From NCBI GenBank assembly GCA_937892845.1, contig CALBGP010000037.1:1-48850 (forward strand): a stretch of 48,850 nucleotides of DNA, written 5' to 3'. The notes beneath the pieces are model-generated. The model saw nothing but the letters and a program-made list of their open reading frames with translations, searched no databases and was not told where the DNA came from. Below are positions 32,443-40,339 of this stretch, piece after piece. Each line of letters begins with the position of its first letter. Position 1 is the stretch's first letter. Origin of the DNA: an uncultured Eggerthellaceae bacterium. GTDB lineage: Bacteria; Actinomycetota; Coriobacteriia; Coriobacteriales; Eggerthellaceae. The position numbers were made by a program, and so were the translations under genes.

Positions 32443-33741
32443 ATGACAGATAACCATACTACCCCCACCGCGACGGAAACCCCGGCCGCAGCAGCCAGGC
32501 CGCAGACTCCGGACTCCACGCCGAATGCAGCTCCGGCCCGTAACATTTCCCCTGACACCAATACCGCCAAAAACGGCGTTTCGGTGTCGCTGCAGCTGCC
32601 GCCTCTGACCGTCAAGCGCGTCATCGCAGCCGTAGCTGTCGTGGTCTGCTCCATCCTGTTTGTCACGCGTTTCGAGGACGTCATGGCGGTCCTGGCCATG
32701 GTCCTGCACGTGATCAGGCCTTTCGTCTGGGGCATTGCCGCTGCCTATCTGATCAATCTGGTCATGAAGCTGTGGGAACGTGTCGTGCTCCCGCATTCCA
32801 CCAAACCCATAGCCGTCAAGTCGCGACGGCTTATCTGCATCATCCTGGCCATAGGCACCATCGCGGGCATCCTGGCGGGTGTCATCTGGCTGCTTGCAAG
32901 TGAAGTTTCCCAATCGGTCACCGCGCTTGCTGCGGGTGCCGCGCAGATCGGACAGATGGCCTACGACTTCCTAGCCCAGGACGCCACCATCTCCGCATGG
33001 CTGGAATCCGAAGCCGCCAACATCGAGACCGCGGCCCAGGAAACTGTCGCCGCATTCGGCGGCTGGGGCGGCATCATGGGCAGCGTGGTGAAGGTTGGAG
33101 GCAGCGCCGCGTCCGTCCTGGCAAGCGCATTGCTGGCGCTGATCTTCGCCCTCTACCTGCTCATGGGCAAAGAACGCATCCTGTCCGCCACCAAAAGCGC
33201 CCTGCGCCTCACGCTCCCCAAATCTGCCTATGCGAAGGTCATGCATGTGGGAAACGTGGCCAACGATTGCTTCTCGCGCTTCATCACCGGCCAGTGCCTT
33301 GAGGCCATCATCTTGGGCTCGCTGTGCGCCATCGGCATGAAGCTCCTCGGCCTACCCTACGCGGGAACCGTAGGACTGTGCGTGGGCCTGACATCACTGA
33401 TTCCCTTCATCGGCGCTTGGATCGGCGGCATCGTAGGAGCGCTGATCATTGCGTCCGTGTCGTTCATGCAGGCGCTCTATTTCCTGATCTTCCTGATTGT
33501 CCTGCAGCAGATTGAGGGGCACCTGATCTACCCCAACGTGGTCGGCGCAGCCGTTGAGATGCCCGGCATCTGGACATTCGTGGCCGTCGTTGCCGGCGGA
33601 TCGCTCTTCGGCTTGGCAGGCGTGCTGGTGGGAGTGCCCATCATCTCCACCGTCCGCAAGCTGGTCTTGGAATGGAAGGATGCGCGGATGGCGAAACTTG
33701 CCGCAACGGAGGGCGGCGGATGCGAGGCTGCCGCCAGCTAA
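32443..33741 (+). CDS. AI-2E family (PerM-type) transporter
   Basis: A 432-residue membrane protein of the AI-2 exporter/PerM family. A hydrophilic Pro/Thr-rich N-terminus (1-45) is followed by four TMs, a soluble loop (about residues 165-235) and four more TMs. The signature LTSLIPFIGAWIGGIVGALI and the QQIEGHLIYPNVVGAAVEMP segment near residue 350 are diagnostic. Members were named for AI-2 export, but some are Na+/H+ antiporters, so the substrate is open. Gaggga lies 5 nt before ATG 32443. The gene is divergent from the dehydratase-like operon and convergent with tadA, one of the few plus-strand genes here. Confidence 0.9.
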   Translation: MTDNHTTPTATETPAAAARPQTPDSTPNAAPARNISPDTNTAKNGVSVSLQLPPLTVKRVIAAVAVVVCSILFVTRFEDVMAVLAMVLHVIRPFVWGIAAAYLINLVMKLWERVVLPHSTKPIAVKSRRLICIILAIGTIAGILAGVIWLLASEVSQSVTALAAGAAQIGQMAYDFLAQDATISAWLESEAANIETAAQETVAAFGGWGGIMGSVVKVGGSAASVLASALLALIFALYLLMGKERILSATKSALRLTLPKSAYAKVMHVGNVANDCFSRFITGQCLEAIILGSLCAIGMKLLGLPYAGTVGLCVGLTSLIPFIGAWIGGIVGALIIASVSFMQALYFLIFLIVLQQIEGHLIYPNVVGAAVEMPGIWTFVAVVAGGSLFGLAGVLVGVPIISTVRKLVLEWKDARMAKLAATEGGGCEAAAS

Positions 33742-33761
33742 GCGCGAAAGCCCTTCGCTGG

Positions 33762-33776
33762 CCGCGATTATCGCGG
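33762..33776. terminator. short hairpin between convergent genes
   Basis: Ccgcga, a 3-nt loop and tcgcgg lie in the 45-bp gap between the AI-2E-type gene and tadA. The stem is only 6 bp and no T-tract follows on either strand, so terminator activity is doubtful. Confidence 0.3.
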
Positions 33777-33786
33777 ACCCGTACCG

Positions 33787-34320
33787 TCAGGACCGTTTCT
33801 TTCGGCGCGCCCGGAAGAATTCACGCAGCAACGCCACACACTCATCAGCCAGAATGCCTGACGTCGCTTCGAAATTATGGTTGAGGCGCGTATCCTCATG
33901 CACGCTGTAAAGCGTGCCCAGCGCGCCGGCTTTCTGGTCCGGGGCCGCATACACGCATCGAGCGATGCGGGCCTGATGCATGAGGCCCGCGCACATCACG
34001 CACGGCTCAAGCGTGACGTACACGGTGCAATCGGGAAGGCGCCAGCGCTCCAGCTCACGCGAAGCCTGGCAGATGGCCGTGAACTCCGCATGGGCGCTGG
34101 GGTCTTGGTCGGTCTCACGATGGTTATGGGCCTCAGCCACCACTTCGCCATCGCACACCACCACAGCGCCGATGGGCACTTCCCCCGCTTCTGCGGCAAG
34201 GCGCGCCTGCTCAATGGCAAGGCGCATGAAGCGCTCATCTTCTTCTCTGCGCGGGTCTGCGGGTTGCTCGGCGGAAGAACCGAGCGCGGTATCTTCGATA
34301 TGCGATTCACTGTTTTCCAT
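33787..34320 (-). CDS. tadA: tRNA-specific adenosine deaminase TadA
   Basis: A 177-residue deaminase that converts adenosine-34 to inosine in the tRNA-Arg(ACG) wobble position. The zinc site is complete: HAEFTAI (about residues 80-86) holds the His ligand and the catalytic Glu, and PCVMCAG (about 110-116) the two Cys ligands. The N-terminus has a polar extension of about 25 residues before the core (EDERFMRLAIEQAR). ATG 34320 is preferred because tttgggg lies 4 nt upstream; the in-frame TTG at 34335 is inside that ribosome site. Stand-alone; its leader may carry a small frame (see 34321-34617). Confidence 0.93.
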   Translation of the reverse strand: MENSESHIEDTALGSSAEQPADPRREEDERFMRLAIEQARLAAEAGEVPIGAVVVCDGEVVAEAHNHRETDQDPSAHAEFTAICQASRELERWRLPDCTVYVTLEPCVMCAGLMHQARIARCVYAAPDQKAGALGTLYSVHEDTRLNHNFEATSGILADECVALLREFFRARRKKRS

Positions 34321-34617
34321 AATGCCCCAAAACAATCATGATGCGATAAACGCTGGAGCGCCCTCCGCCTTGAAGAACGCCGATGCACCACCCTCATCAA
34401 GCAAAACATAGATCAGCCCGTCTTTGGGGCCCATCGAATGCGCAACATGGGCCACGTATCTCTGACCGCTGTCGAAAGGCTAATACTACACTCTGCACAC
34501 TCGCAAAAACAACGAGAAGCCGCTTTGCTTCAGCAAATCAAAGCCAACGCAAGAAGGGCGCACCCATACGGATGCGCCCCTGGAATCAAACCGATCGAAT
34601 GTTATGGGCAGCTAAAG
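34321..34617. other. 297-bp region upstream of tadA, possible micro-ORF
   Basis: A minus-strand frame from ATG at about 34440 to a TGA near 34338 would encode a 32-residue peptide starting MGPKDGLIYVLLDEGG, extending in frame to about 41 residues if an upstream GTG is used. No ribosome site is clear. A hairpin (ggcccat / atgggcc) overlaps its start. A possible promoter (TTGTTT-18-TAGTAT) lies further upstream on the minus strand. The terminator for the LPATG gene is at 34546-34579. Confidence 0.3.
34546..34579 (-). terminator. intrinsic terminator of the LPATG surface-protein gene
   Basis: On the minus strand a 10-bp stem (GGGCGCATCC / GGGTGCGCCC with one G-U pair) with a GTAT loop is followed by TTCTTGCGTT. 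It lies 40 bp past the gene's stop. The G-U pair would be an A-C mismatch in the opposite RNA, so it is strand-specific. The same stem-loop design recurs at 37462-37492. Confidence 0.75.
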
Positions 34618-37173
34618 CTAGTTCTGCTTGCGACGAACGGCCATTACTCCAACGGCGGCCATGGCGGCAAGCCCGGCAGCTGCAGCAGCACCGGCAACCT
34701 GACCCGCGGCATCGCCCGTGGCGGGAAGCTTGTCACCGTCGGTCGAAGGCTTATCGGTCGAAGCATCGCCTTCCTCCTGACCTTCGCCTTCATCTTCGTC
34801 GCCATCGCCATCGGGGACAGTGGAGGAGTCGGTCAGCTTCACGGTCACAGTCACAGGATCGACGACGTCAGTTTGAACGGAATCAACCGCATCGTCGCTT
34901 TCCTTCGAAGCGGTGTAGACGAAGTCAAACGTGGCATCTGCATCCCTGGCCGAGATAGCCTCGTTGAGCGCATCAAGGTTGGTGGGATCGACTGCAAGCT
35001 TGTAGCCGCTCTTCTCGATGTCGACGTTCATGCCCATCAAGCTGAGCAGGTACGCCTCATCCACCATGCCATTCTTCACGTCGTAGACATGCACGCCATC
35101 GACGACTTTGTCAGCAACGGGGACCAGCTGAGCAGAGACGGCGGCAAGATTGCCGTGCTCATCGAGCTGCAGACCGGTTCCGGGCACGATGAACTCAGGA
35201 GCGGGAGCTTCACCGATGAACGTACCGCCGGAAATTGCGATGTCGCGGTCAACCGAGGTGGCTTCACCTTCCTTGGCGAAGTACAGAACAGTGTTGCCCT
35301 GCTCGCTTTCAAAAGTGCCGCTCTGGAGGTCAAGGGAGATGTCGCGGTCATTGTAGCCGCTCTCCACATAGATGGCCGCACCGGTGGAAATCAGATTGCC
35401 GTTGGGGCTGCCGTCGTAGTAATCCTCGGGGATTGCCTTCTCTCCGGTTGCCTTGATGTGGGTATCGCCCTTCACCACAACCGCGCCGCCCTTGATGGTA
35501 ACGCCGCTCTTAGCTTCGATGGAGGTGTCCTCAATGGTCAGCACACCGGATTTCGGAGGCCAATAAACCGCAGTGGTTTCGCACTTGATATCACAGTTCT
35601 TCAGCACCACGTTCTGATTGGAGTTCATACCCTGCACGCCAATGGCCTGATCGACCGTGCGCAGCGTGAGATCCTCCAGCGTCACGTTGATGTTGTCATT
35701 GGTGGCATACGTGTAGAGGCCGTAGCTATCCTTGTTGATGTTGGTGATGGTGCCGTTTTTAACAACCAGATTCACATCGGGGGCGGATACGGAAATGGTG
35801 TCCGCGGCATCCATTTCTATGCTGAATCCGTTGAGGTCGATGGTGACATCCGTTCCAGCAGCCGTGATGTTGATGAACTTGTCCTTGCCGGCAGAAACCT
35901 GATCGGCAGTCAGATTGCTCAGAAGGGTGACCACGCCGCAGTCCTTGGCAGCTGCGATGGCCTCTTCGAGGGTCGGATACGCACCGACCATCACGCCGTC
36001 CTTGGTGACCGATGCAACGCTGGACGCCTCATCGACGACAACGGTTCCGTTTTCATCCTGGGACATGCCCGGAGCCAGATACTCGGCACCGATTTCAAAA
36101 GGCTTGTCGCCGCTGAGGAAGGTGCCGCCGGAAATCACAGGATCGCCGGTCTTCGAAGCGCTCTTGAACGCGGGCACACCGTCAGGAGCCTTGAACGTAC
36201 CACCGTTGATGGTTGCCGTGGCCTTGGCGCCGATTCCGCCGTCACCACCGTCGTTGCCGATCAGGGCGGCAGTCACGGTGCCTTCGGTCTCAAACGTGCC
36301 GCCGTTGATGGTCAGCTCCACTGCGCCCTGCTCACCTGCGGCATACAGCGCATAGAACGTGGCGGTGTGGTTCGGGTTGTGCTTGCACTTCACCGTCTTG
36401 AAGTGTCCATCGTTGATGACAAGTTTGCCGACAGAGGAGGACACAGCGCCCTGCACTCCTTCGAAATAACCGCCATCGATGACCATGCTGCTGTCAACGT
36501 TCGCGTTCCTGATGGTGTAAGACCAGATGCTCGAATTGCACTGGCTGCACGTTTCACCGAGGAAGTTACCGTCCTTGATGCTCACAGCGCCCTCATTGTA
36601 GATGGCGCACGTTCCGCTATACGTACCGCCGTTGATCGTAAGCACGGCGGCGGATCCGGTGTTCCTGATGGCGGAACCGCTTGCAAGCCAATAGCCGGCA
36701 TAGGTGCCGTTCTCAATGGTGAGCGTTCCCTTGTTGTTGATGGCGCCGAACCCCTTCGTCGACATGGAGGTGTCGATGCTGCCCTCGCCGGTAATGGCGA
36801 GAGTGCCCTCGTTGACGATGGGACGACCCGAATAGCTGTCGGTGCCGGTGATGCTGTGCCCGGCCATGTCAAGCACGATATCCTTGCCTGCCGGAACGGT
36901 CACAATCTGACCGCTTTCAAACACGATGTCGCCCGTAAGAACCACTGTGGTCTGAACGCCATCCGCCGCAGCATCGATGGCCGCCTGCAAACCCTGCACC
37001 GATGCAGTGTCCTCGCCTGCAGCCCCTGCGGCAAGCGCCAAAGCCTGCGAAGGCTGCTCAGCGGGTTCCTGAGCCTCATCGGCGAAGGCGGCAGGCGACG
37101 CGCTCAGCACGGCTGCCAGCGCTGCAACCAGCGCGAACGAGAGCGCTTTGCTCCGCTTCAACTGCATTTCCAT
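34618..37173 (-). CDS. LPATG-anchored beta-helix surface protein
   Basis: An 851-residue cell-wall-anchored protein. The signal peptide (residues 1-31) ends at AAFA. A long right-handed beta-helix region (about 90-650) is built from repeated strands of the INGGTFKAP, IDGGYFEG and ISGGTFIGE type, as in pectate-lyase-like and adhesin folds. An Ig-like segment and an acidic Asp/Glu/Gly-rich wall-spanning tract follow (about 770-810). Then comes LPATG (816-820), a hydrophobic helix and RRKQN, a textbook sortase signal. Function: adhesin or glycan-binding; no catalytic residues could be identified. Gaaggaaggg lies 5 nt before ATG 37173. No sortase is in the window, so a housekeeping sortase must act. 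Confidence 0.88.
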   Translation of the reverse strand: MEMQLKRSKALSFALVAALAAVLSASPAAFADEAQEPAEQPSQALALAAGAAGEDTASVQGLQAAIDAAADGVQTTVVLTGDIVFESGQIVTVPAGKDIVLDMAGHSITGTDSYSGRPIVNEGTLAITGEGSIDTSMSTKGFGAINNKGTLTIENGTYAGYWLASGSAIRNTGSAAVLTINGGTYSGTCAIYNEGAVSIKDGNFLGETCSQCNSSIWSYTIRNANVDSSMVIDGGYFEGVQGAVSSSVGKLVINDGHFKTVKCKHNPNHTATFYALYAAGEQGAVELTINGGTFETEGTVTAALIGNDGGDGGIGAKATATINGGTFKAPDGVPAFKSASKTGDPVISGGTFLSGDKPFEIGAEYLAPGMSQDENGTVVVDEASSVASVTKDGVMVGAYPTLEEAIAAAKDCGVVTLLSNLTADQVSAGKDKFINITAAGTDVTIDLNGFSIEMDAADTISVSAPDVNLVVKNGTITNINKDSYGLYTYATNDNINVTLEDLTLRTVDQAIGVQGMNSNQNVVLKNCDIKCETTAVYWPPKSGVLTIEDTSIEAKSGVTIKGGAVVVKGDTHIKATGEKAIPEDYYDGSPNGNLISTGAAIYVESGYNDRDISLDLQSGTFESEQGNTVLYFAKEGEATSVDRDIAISGGTFIGEAPAPEFIVPGTGLQLDEHGNLAAVSAQLVPVADKVVDGVHVYDVKNGMVDEAYLLSLMGMNVDIEKSGYKLAVDPTNLDALNEAISARDADATFDFVYTASKESDDAVDSVQTDVVDPVTVTVKLTDSSTVPDGDGDEDEGEGQEEGDASTDKPSTDGDKLPATGDAAGQVAGAAAAAGLAAMAAVGVMAVRRKQN

Positions 37174-37536
37174 GCGCTACCCTTCCTTCTTCGTTTCACT
37201 TTCCTACAATTGCCCGTCTCCGCATACGCGTTACTGCCCGCCAAAGCGCAATCCCTGCTTGGACACTCGCGCATCCCGCGGTTTGACGGGATTCTTGCAT
37301 ACGGAACAGATAATACTGCAAATGGAAGCCATTTCGCGCATCGTCGAATTTTTCGACAAGAAGTTCCTGCTTCTGGTTTTTCGTCGTCTGCGCGCGTTCC
37401 ATCTCATGAGAGCGCAGCGCATTGAGGGCACCGGCCGCCACATCATCTGCAATCAAGACAGCGAAGGCGCACCCGAGACGGATGCGCCTTCGACAGAGGC
37501 GGAAATTTCCGCCGACAACCTGCTGTCGTGCAGTGA
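37174..37536. other. 363-bp intergenic region, promoter side of the surface-protein gene
   Basis: No gene is seen. It holds the terminator of the upstream TIM-barrel gene (37462-37492) and a small hairpin (atcccg / cgggat, 37273-37292) in the probable leader of the surface-protein gene. A clear -10/-35 pair could not be fixed. Confidence 0.5.
37462..37492 (-). terminator. intrinsic-type terminator with a repeated stem design
   Basis: The minus strand folds into a 13-bp stem (cgaaggcgcatcc / gggtgcgccttcg) with a 5-nt loop, followed by CTGTCTTGATTGC. It is 45 bp past the stop at 37537. Its core matches the terminator at 34556-34579 almost base for base. Confidence 0.65.
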
Positions 37537-38367
37537 CTACTTCTTGATGGCCTTGAAAGCCTCGGTCTGCTCGCGGATGCCCTTTTCGGCAGCGAGACGC
37601 TCGATGGAGGTGGCGCCGAAGAAGCCGTCGATGCCGGGGACGTTCTCGATGATGTAAGCCGCGTCGGCAGGCTGCGAGATGGGACCGCCATGGCAGATGA
37701 CCAAGGCCTCAGGGTTGATGTCCTTGACCACCTTCACAATGCCGCTGATGATTTCAACGCAGTCATCCAGGCTCTTTGCCGTTTCAGCGCCAATGGTGCC
37801 GCCGGTGGTCAGACCCATATGGGCCACGATGATGTCAGCGCCTGCGCGGGTCATGGCCGCAGCCTGCTCTTCGTCGAAGACATAGGGGCAGGTCAGCATA
37901 TCAAGCTTGTGAGCCTCGGCGATCATGTCAACCTCAAGACCGTAACCCATGCCCGTCTCTTCCAGGTTCTTGCGGAAGACGCCGTCGATCAAACCGACGG
38001 TGGGGAAGTTCTGCACGCCGTTGAAGCCCTGATCCTTGAGCTGCTGCAGATACTTCTTCATGACACGGAAGGGGTCGGTGCCGCACACGCCGGCCAGAAC
38101 CGGGGTGTCCTTGACCACGGGCAGAACCTCTGCGCCCATTTCGACCACGATCTGGTTGGCATCGCCGTAGGACAGCAAACCGGCCAGAGAACCGCGACCC
38201 GCCATGCGGAAACGGCCGGAGTTGTAGATGACGAAGATGTCAGCCCCGCCAGCCTCGGCCGACTTCGCCGTGATGCCGGTACCGGCGCCCACGCCGAGCA
38301 GGATGTTGCCCTCAGCGAGGGACTTGCGGAAACGATCGAGGATTTCTGCACGAGACATTTCAAGCAT
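37537..38367 (-). CDS. phosphoenolpyruvate hydrolase family TIM-barrel protein
   Basis: A 276-residue cytoplasmic TIM-barrel protein of the PEP_hydrolase family (PF09370). This domain is usually next to, or fused with, a Tm-1-like/UPF0261 domain, as in the plant resistance protein Tm-1 and its bacterial relatives. Conserved segments include ILLGVGAGTGITAKSAEAGGADIFVIYNSGRFR (split here between residues 18 and 50), GVCGTDPF, NFPTVGLIDG and ICHGGPIS near the end, the last being the phosphate-binding barrel end. No activity is proven for stand-alone members. The Tm-1-like gene lies 137 bp upstream on the same strand, with a probable shared transcript. Confidence 0.9.
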   Translation of the reverse strand: MLEMSRAEILDRFRKSLAEGNILLGVGAGTGITAKSAEAGGADIFVIYNSGRFRMAGRGSLAGLLSYGDANQIVVEMGAEVLPVVKDTPVLAGVCGTDPFRVMKKYLQQLKDQGFNGVQNFPTVGLIDGVFRKNLEETGMGYGLEVDMIAEAHKLDMLTCPYVFDEEQAAAMTRAGADIIVAHMGLTTGGTIGAETAKSLDDCVEIISGIVKVVKDINPEALVICHGGPISQPADAAYIIENVPGIDGFFGATSIERLAAEKGIREQTEAFKAIKK

Positions 38368-38504
38368 GGTTTCTCTCCTATTCTGCTTGCTTTTTGTTGC
38401 TCACGGCGCCATGCGCCGATTGCGTCCTGATTGCGACGGCCACGCGAAGGCGCGCCCGGACGGAAGACCGAGCGATGCCAGGCGCAGCCGCCATTGGTTA
38501 CGTC

Positions 38505-39713
38505 CTAGGCTTCCATGAGGTCGATGAGCTTCTGGGCTGCGGCAACGGCGAATTCGTCGTCGTTGATGTGAGCGTCCATCTCAACGATCTGAGCGGCTCC
38601 GGGCTTGATCTGGGTGCGCAGGGTGTCGAAAAGCGCGGCGTCCTCTTCGGGACCGAAGAACGGCTGCCCCTCTGCGTCGATCATGGAAACGCCCTTCAAA
38701 GGCAGCATGCACACGCAAGGACCGGTGGACATGTTGATCCTGGAAGCGATGGCGGCACCGATCTCTTTGTTCTCTTCAACGGTGGTGCGCATGAGCGTGA
38801 CCGTGGGGTTGTGCTTGTAGAGGTTGCGGTCGGCGTACTGCGCAGGAACGGTGTCCCAAGGGCCGAAGTTCACCATGTCAAGAGCGCCGACGCTGATGAC
38901 GGTGGGCACCCCGTTGAGCGCAGCCGCCTCGCAACGATCGGGGCCTGCAGCCAAAACGCCACCCACCACTTCGTCGCACCACTCAGTGGTCGTCAGGTCC
39001 AAAACGCCCTTGATGAACCCGCCGTTGATGAGGGACTCCATGCACTTTCCGCCCGTACCGGTCGCGTGGAACACCAGGACTTCGTAGCCCTTCTCCTCCA
39101 GATACGCCTGGGCCTTCTGGACTGCGGGGGTGGTTACGCCGAACATGGTAGCGGCAATCAGAGGCTTTTCATCCTTCGTCTCAGGACGGGGATGCTCAAG
39201 CATGCCGACCATGGCATTGATCGCATTGTTGAAGATGGTGGCGGAGAAGCTGTTGATGCCCGCAACGTCCACGATGGAGGGGAACATTGCGATGTCGCTT
39301 GCCCCGATGTAAGGCGACGTGTCGCCCGACGCCATGGTAGACACCATGACCTTGGGCACACCGACGGGAAGCTTGCGCATGCCGGCGGTGGCGATGGTGG
39401 TGCCGCCGGAACCGCCCATGGAGAACACACCGTCGAAGCGGCCGTTGGCATACAGGCTCGGCAGCAGCTTCTCGACGCCGCGCGTCATGGTTTCAGTGGC
39501 GAAGGCACGGTCCTTCTTTTCGACTACGGTAGACATCTCGATGTCAATGGCGGCGGCCACTTCCGTGTTGGTGACATCCGGCATGGTCTGAGGGTCGAAA
39601 ACGCCACAATGAATGGTGAAGGTGTTGACTCCCAACTCCTCGAAACGAGCCTTCACGTAGGCGAACTCTTCGCCTTTGGTATCGAAGGTGCCGATGATCG
39701 CAACGGTTTTCAC
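38505..39713 (-). CDS. Tm-1-like ATP-binding (UPF0261) family protein
   Basis: A 402-residue protein of the Tm-1-like/UPF0261 family, two Rossmann-like domains that bind ATP. The N-terminus VAIIGTFDTKGEEFAYV (residues 4-20) is the family start, GGSGGTT (about 95-101) the glycine-rich loop, and FGVTTPAVQKAQ and VFHATGTGGKCMESL further conserved parts. The start codon is a GTG at 39713, 3-4 nt from aaaggagg; an ATG at 39758 is in frame but has no ribosome site. The partner is the downstream PEP-hydrolase-like TIM barrel. Plant and fungal versions are fused and block viral replication, but the bacterial role is unknown. Confidence 0.91.
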   Translation of the reverse strand: MKTVAIIGTFDTKGEEFAYVKARFEELGVNTFTIHCGVFDPQTMPDVTNTEVAAAIDIEMSTVVEKKDRAFATETMTRGVEKLLPSLYANGRFDGVFSMGGSGGTTIATAGMRKLPVGVPKVMVSTMASGDTSPYIGASDIAMFPSIVDVAGINSFSATIFNNAINAMVGMLEHPRPETKDEKPLIAATMFGVTTPAVQKAQAYLEEKGYEVLVFHATGTGGKCMESLINGGFIKGVLDLTTTEWCDEVVGGVLAAGPDRCEAAALNGVPTVISVGALDMVNFGPWDTVPAQYADRNLYKHNPTVTLMRTTVEENKEIGAAIASRINMSTGPCVCMLPLKGVSMIDAEGQPFFGPEEDAALFDTLRTQIKPGAAQIVEMDAHINDDEFAVAAAQKLIDLMEA

Positions 39714-39980
39714 ACGTTCCTCCTTTGGTCCGGCATGGCCCAGAAAAGCCTGCGGCACGCGCCGCTCTCAGGCTTCGGGACAGGCGGGTTTGCTGACAAG
39801 TCACAAGTCTAGACATGCCCGATGCGTGCTGCAACATTTACGGGACACTATTCCGCAAAATGTAGGACATTCGTAAAATCCCAGGTAGATGGAGTGTTTA
39901 CGCACGCGACGGCCTATGGAAGATTTCTGGGAACATGAGAATGCGGACGCATCCCGGGCAGCATTTCGGCAAAGAAGCGC

Positions 39981-39986
39981 TATAAT
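39981..39986 (+). promoter_or_regulatory. -10 element of the tRNA-Ser gene
   Basis: A perfect TATAAT 12 bp upstream of the first base of tRNA-Ser. No consensus -35 is seen at 16-18 nt. Confidence 0.6.
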
Positions 39987-39997
39987 GTCTGCTTCAC

Positions 39998-40085
39998 GGA
40001 GGAATGGCCGAGTGGTTGAAGGCACTTGTCTTGAAAACAAGCAGGCCGAGAGGTCTCGTGGGTTCAAATCCTACTTCCTCCGCCA
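39998..40085 (+). tRNA. tRNA-Ser (anticodon TGA)
   Basis: A class II tRNA with 7-bp acceptor stem ggaggaa/ttcctcc and discriminator G40082. The CCA (40083-40085) is encoded. The anticodon stem is cttgt/acaag with loop cttgaaa, giving the TGA anticodon at 40032-40034. A long variable arm follows (aggccgagaggtct), as required for serine, and the T-loop is ttcaaat. Confidence 0.97.
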
Positions 40086-40093
40086 TTGAACGC

Positions 40094-40130
40094 AAAGCCC
40101 CGGTTCGTCAGATTCGAACCGGGGCTTTTT
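40094..40130 (+). terminator. strong intrinsic terminator of tRNA-Ser
   Basis: A perfect 14-bp stem (aaagccccggttcg, 40094-40107, with cgaaccggggcttt, 40115-40128) with a 7-nt loop, ending in a T-run. It starts 9 bp after the CCA of the tRNA. Confidence 0.92.
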
Positions 40131-40324
40131 CGTTGATGCGGCAGCCTCTACGACGTGGTGAATCAAGGCGCGGCCGTCCGCTAGCCACACGCAGTGCGCA
40201 GACCCGCGGCCTCCAACAACACGAGATCCGCCGCCACTGCCACCCGACGACCTGCGAAATTGTCGGTTTTTTCGCCAGATTCCCTCCCTTTGCCCATGCG
40301 GGGCGAAAGGCCCTGACGGCCATC

Positions 40325-40333
40325 TGATACCAT
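40325..40333 (+). promoter_or_regulatory. extended -10 for a leaderless GH25 lysozyme mRNA
   Basis: TGATACCAT, an extended -10 with TACCAT ending 6 nt before ATG 40340, and no ribosome site between. It is the third case in the window of a -10 placed at leaderless distance. Confidence 0.4.
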
Positions 40334-40339
40334 GGCGAC

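Noticed and set aside
34340..34560. 4.5S/SRP RNA or tRNA near tadA
   Set aside because: The conserved SRP apical motif and any tRNA fold are missing; only a short hairpin is present.
34438..37425. A 995-codon plus-strand open frame
   Set aside because: It is the antisense shadow of the beta-helix LPATG gene, with no start signal and no recognisable domain.
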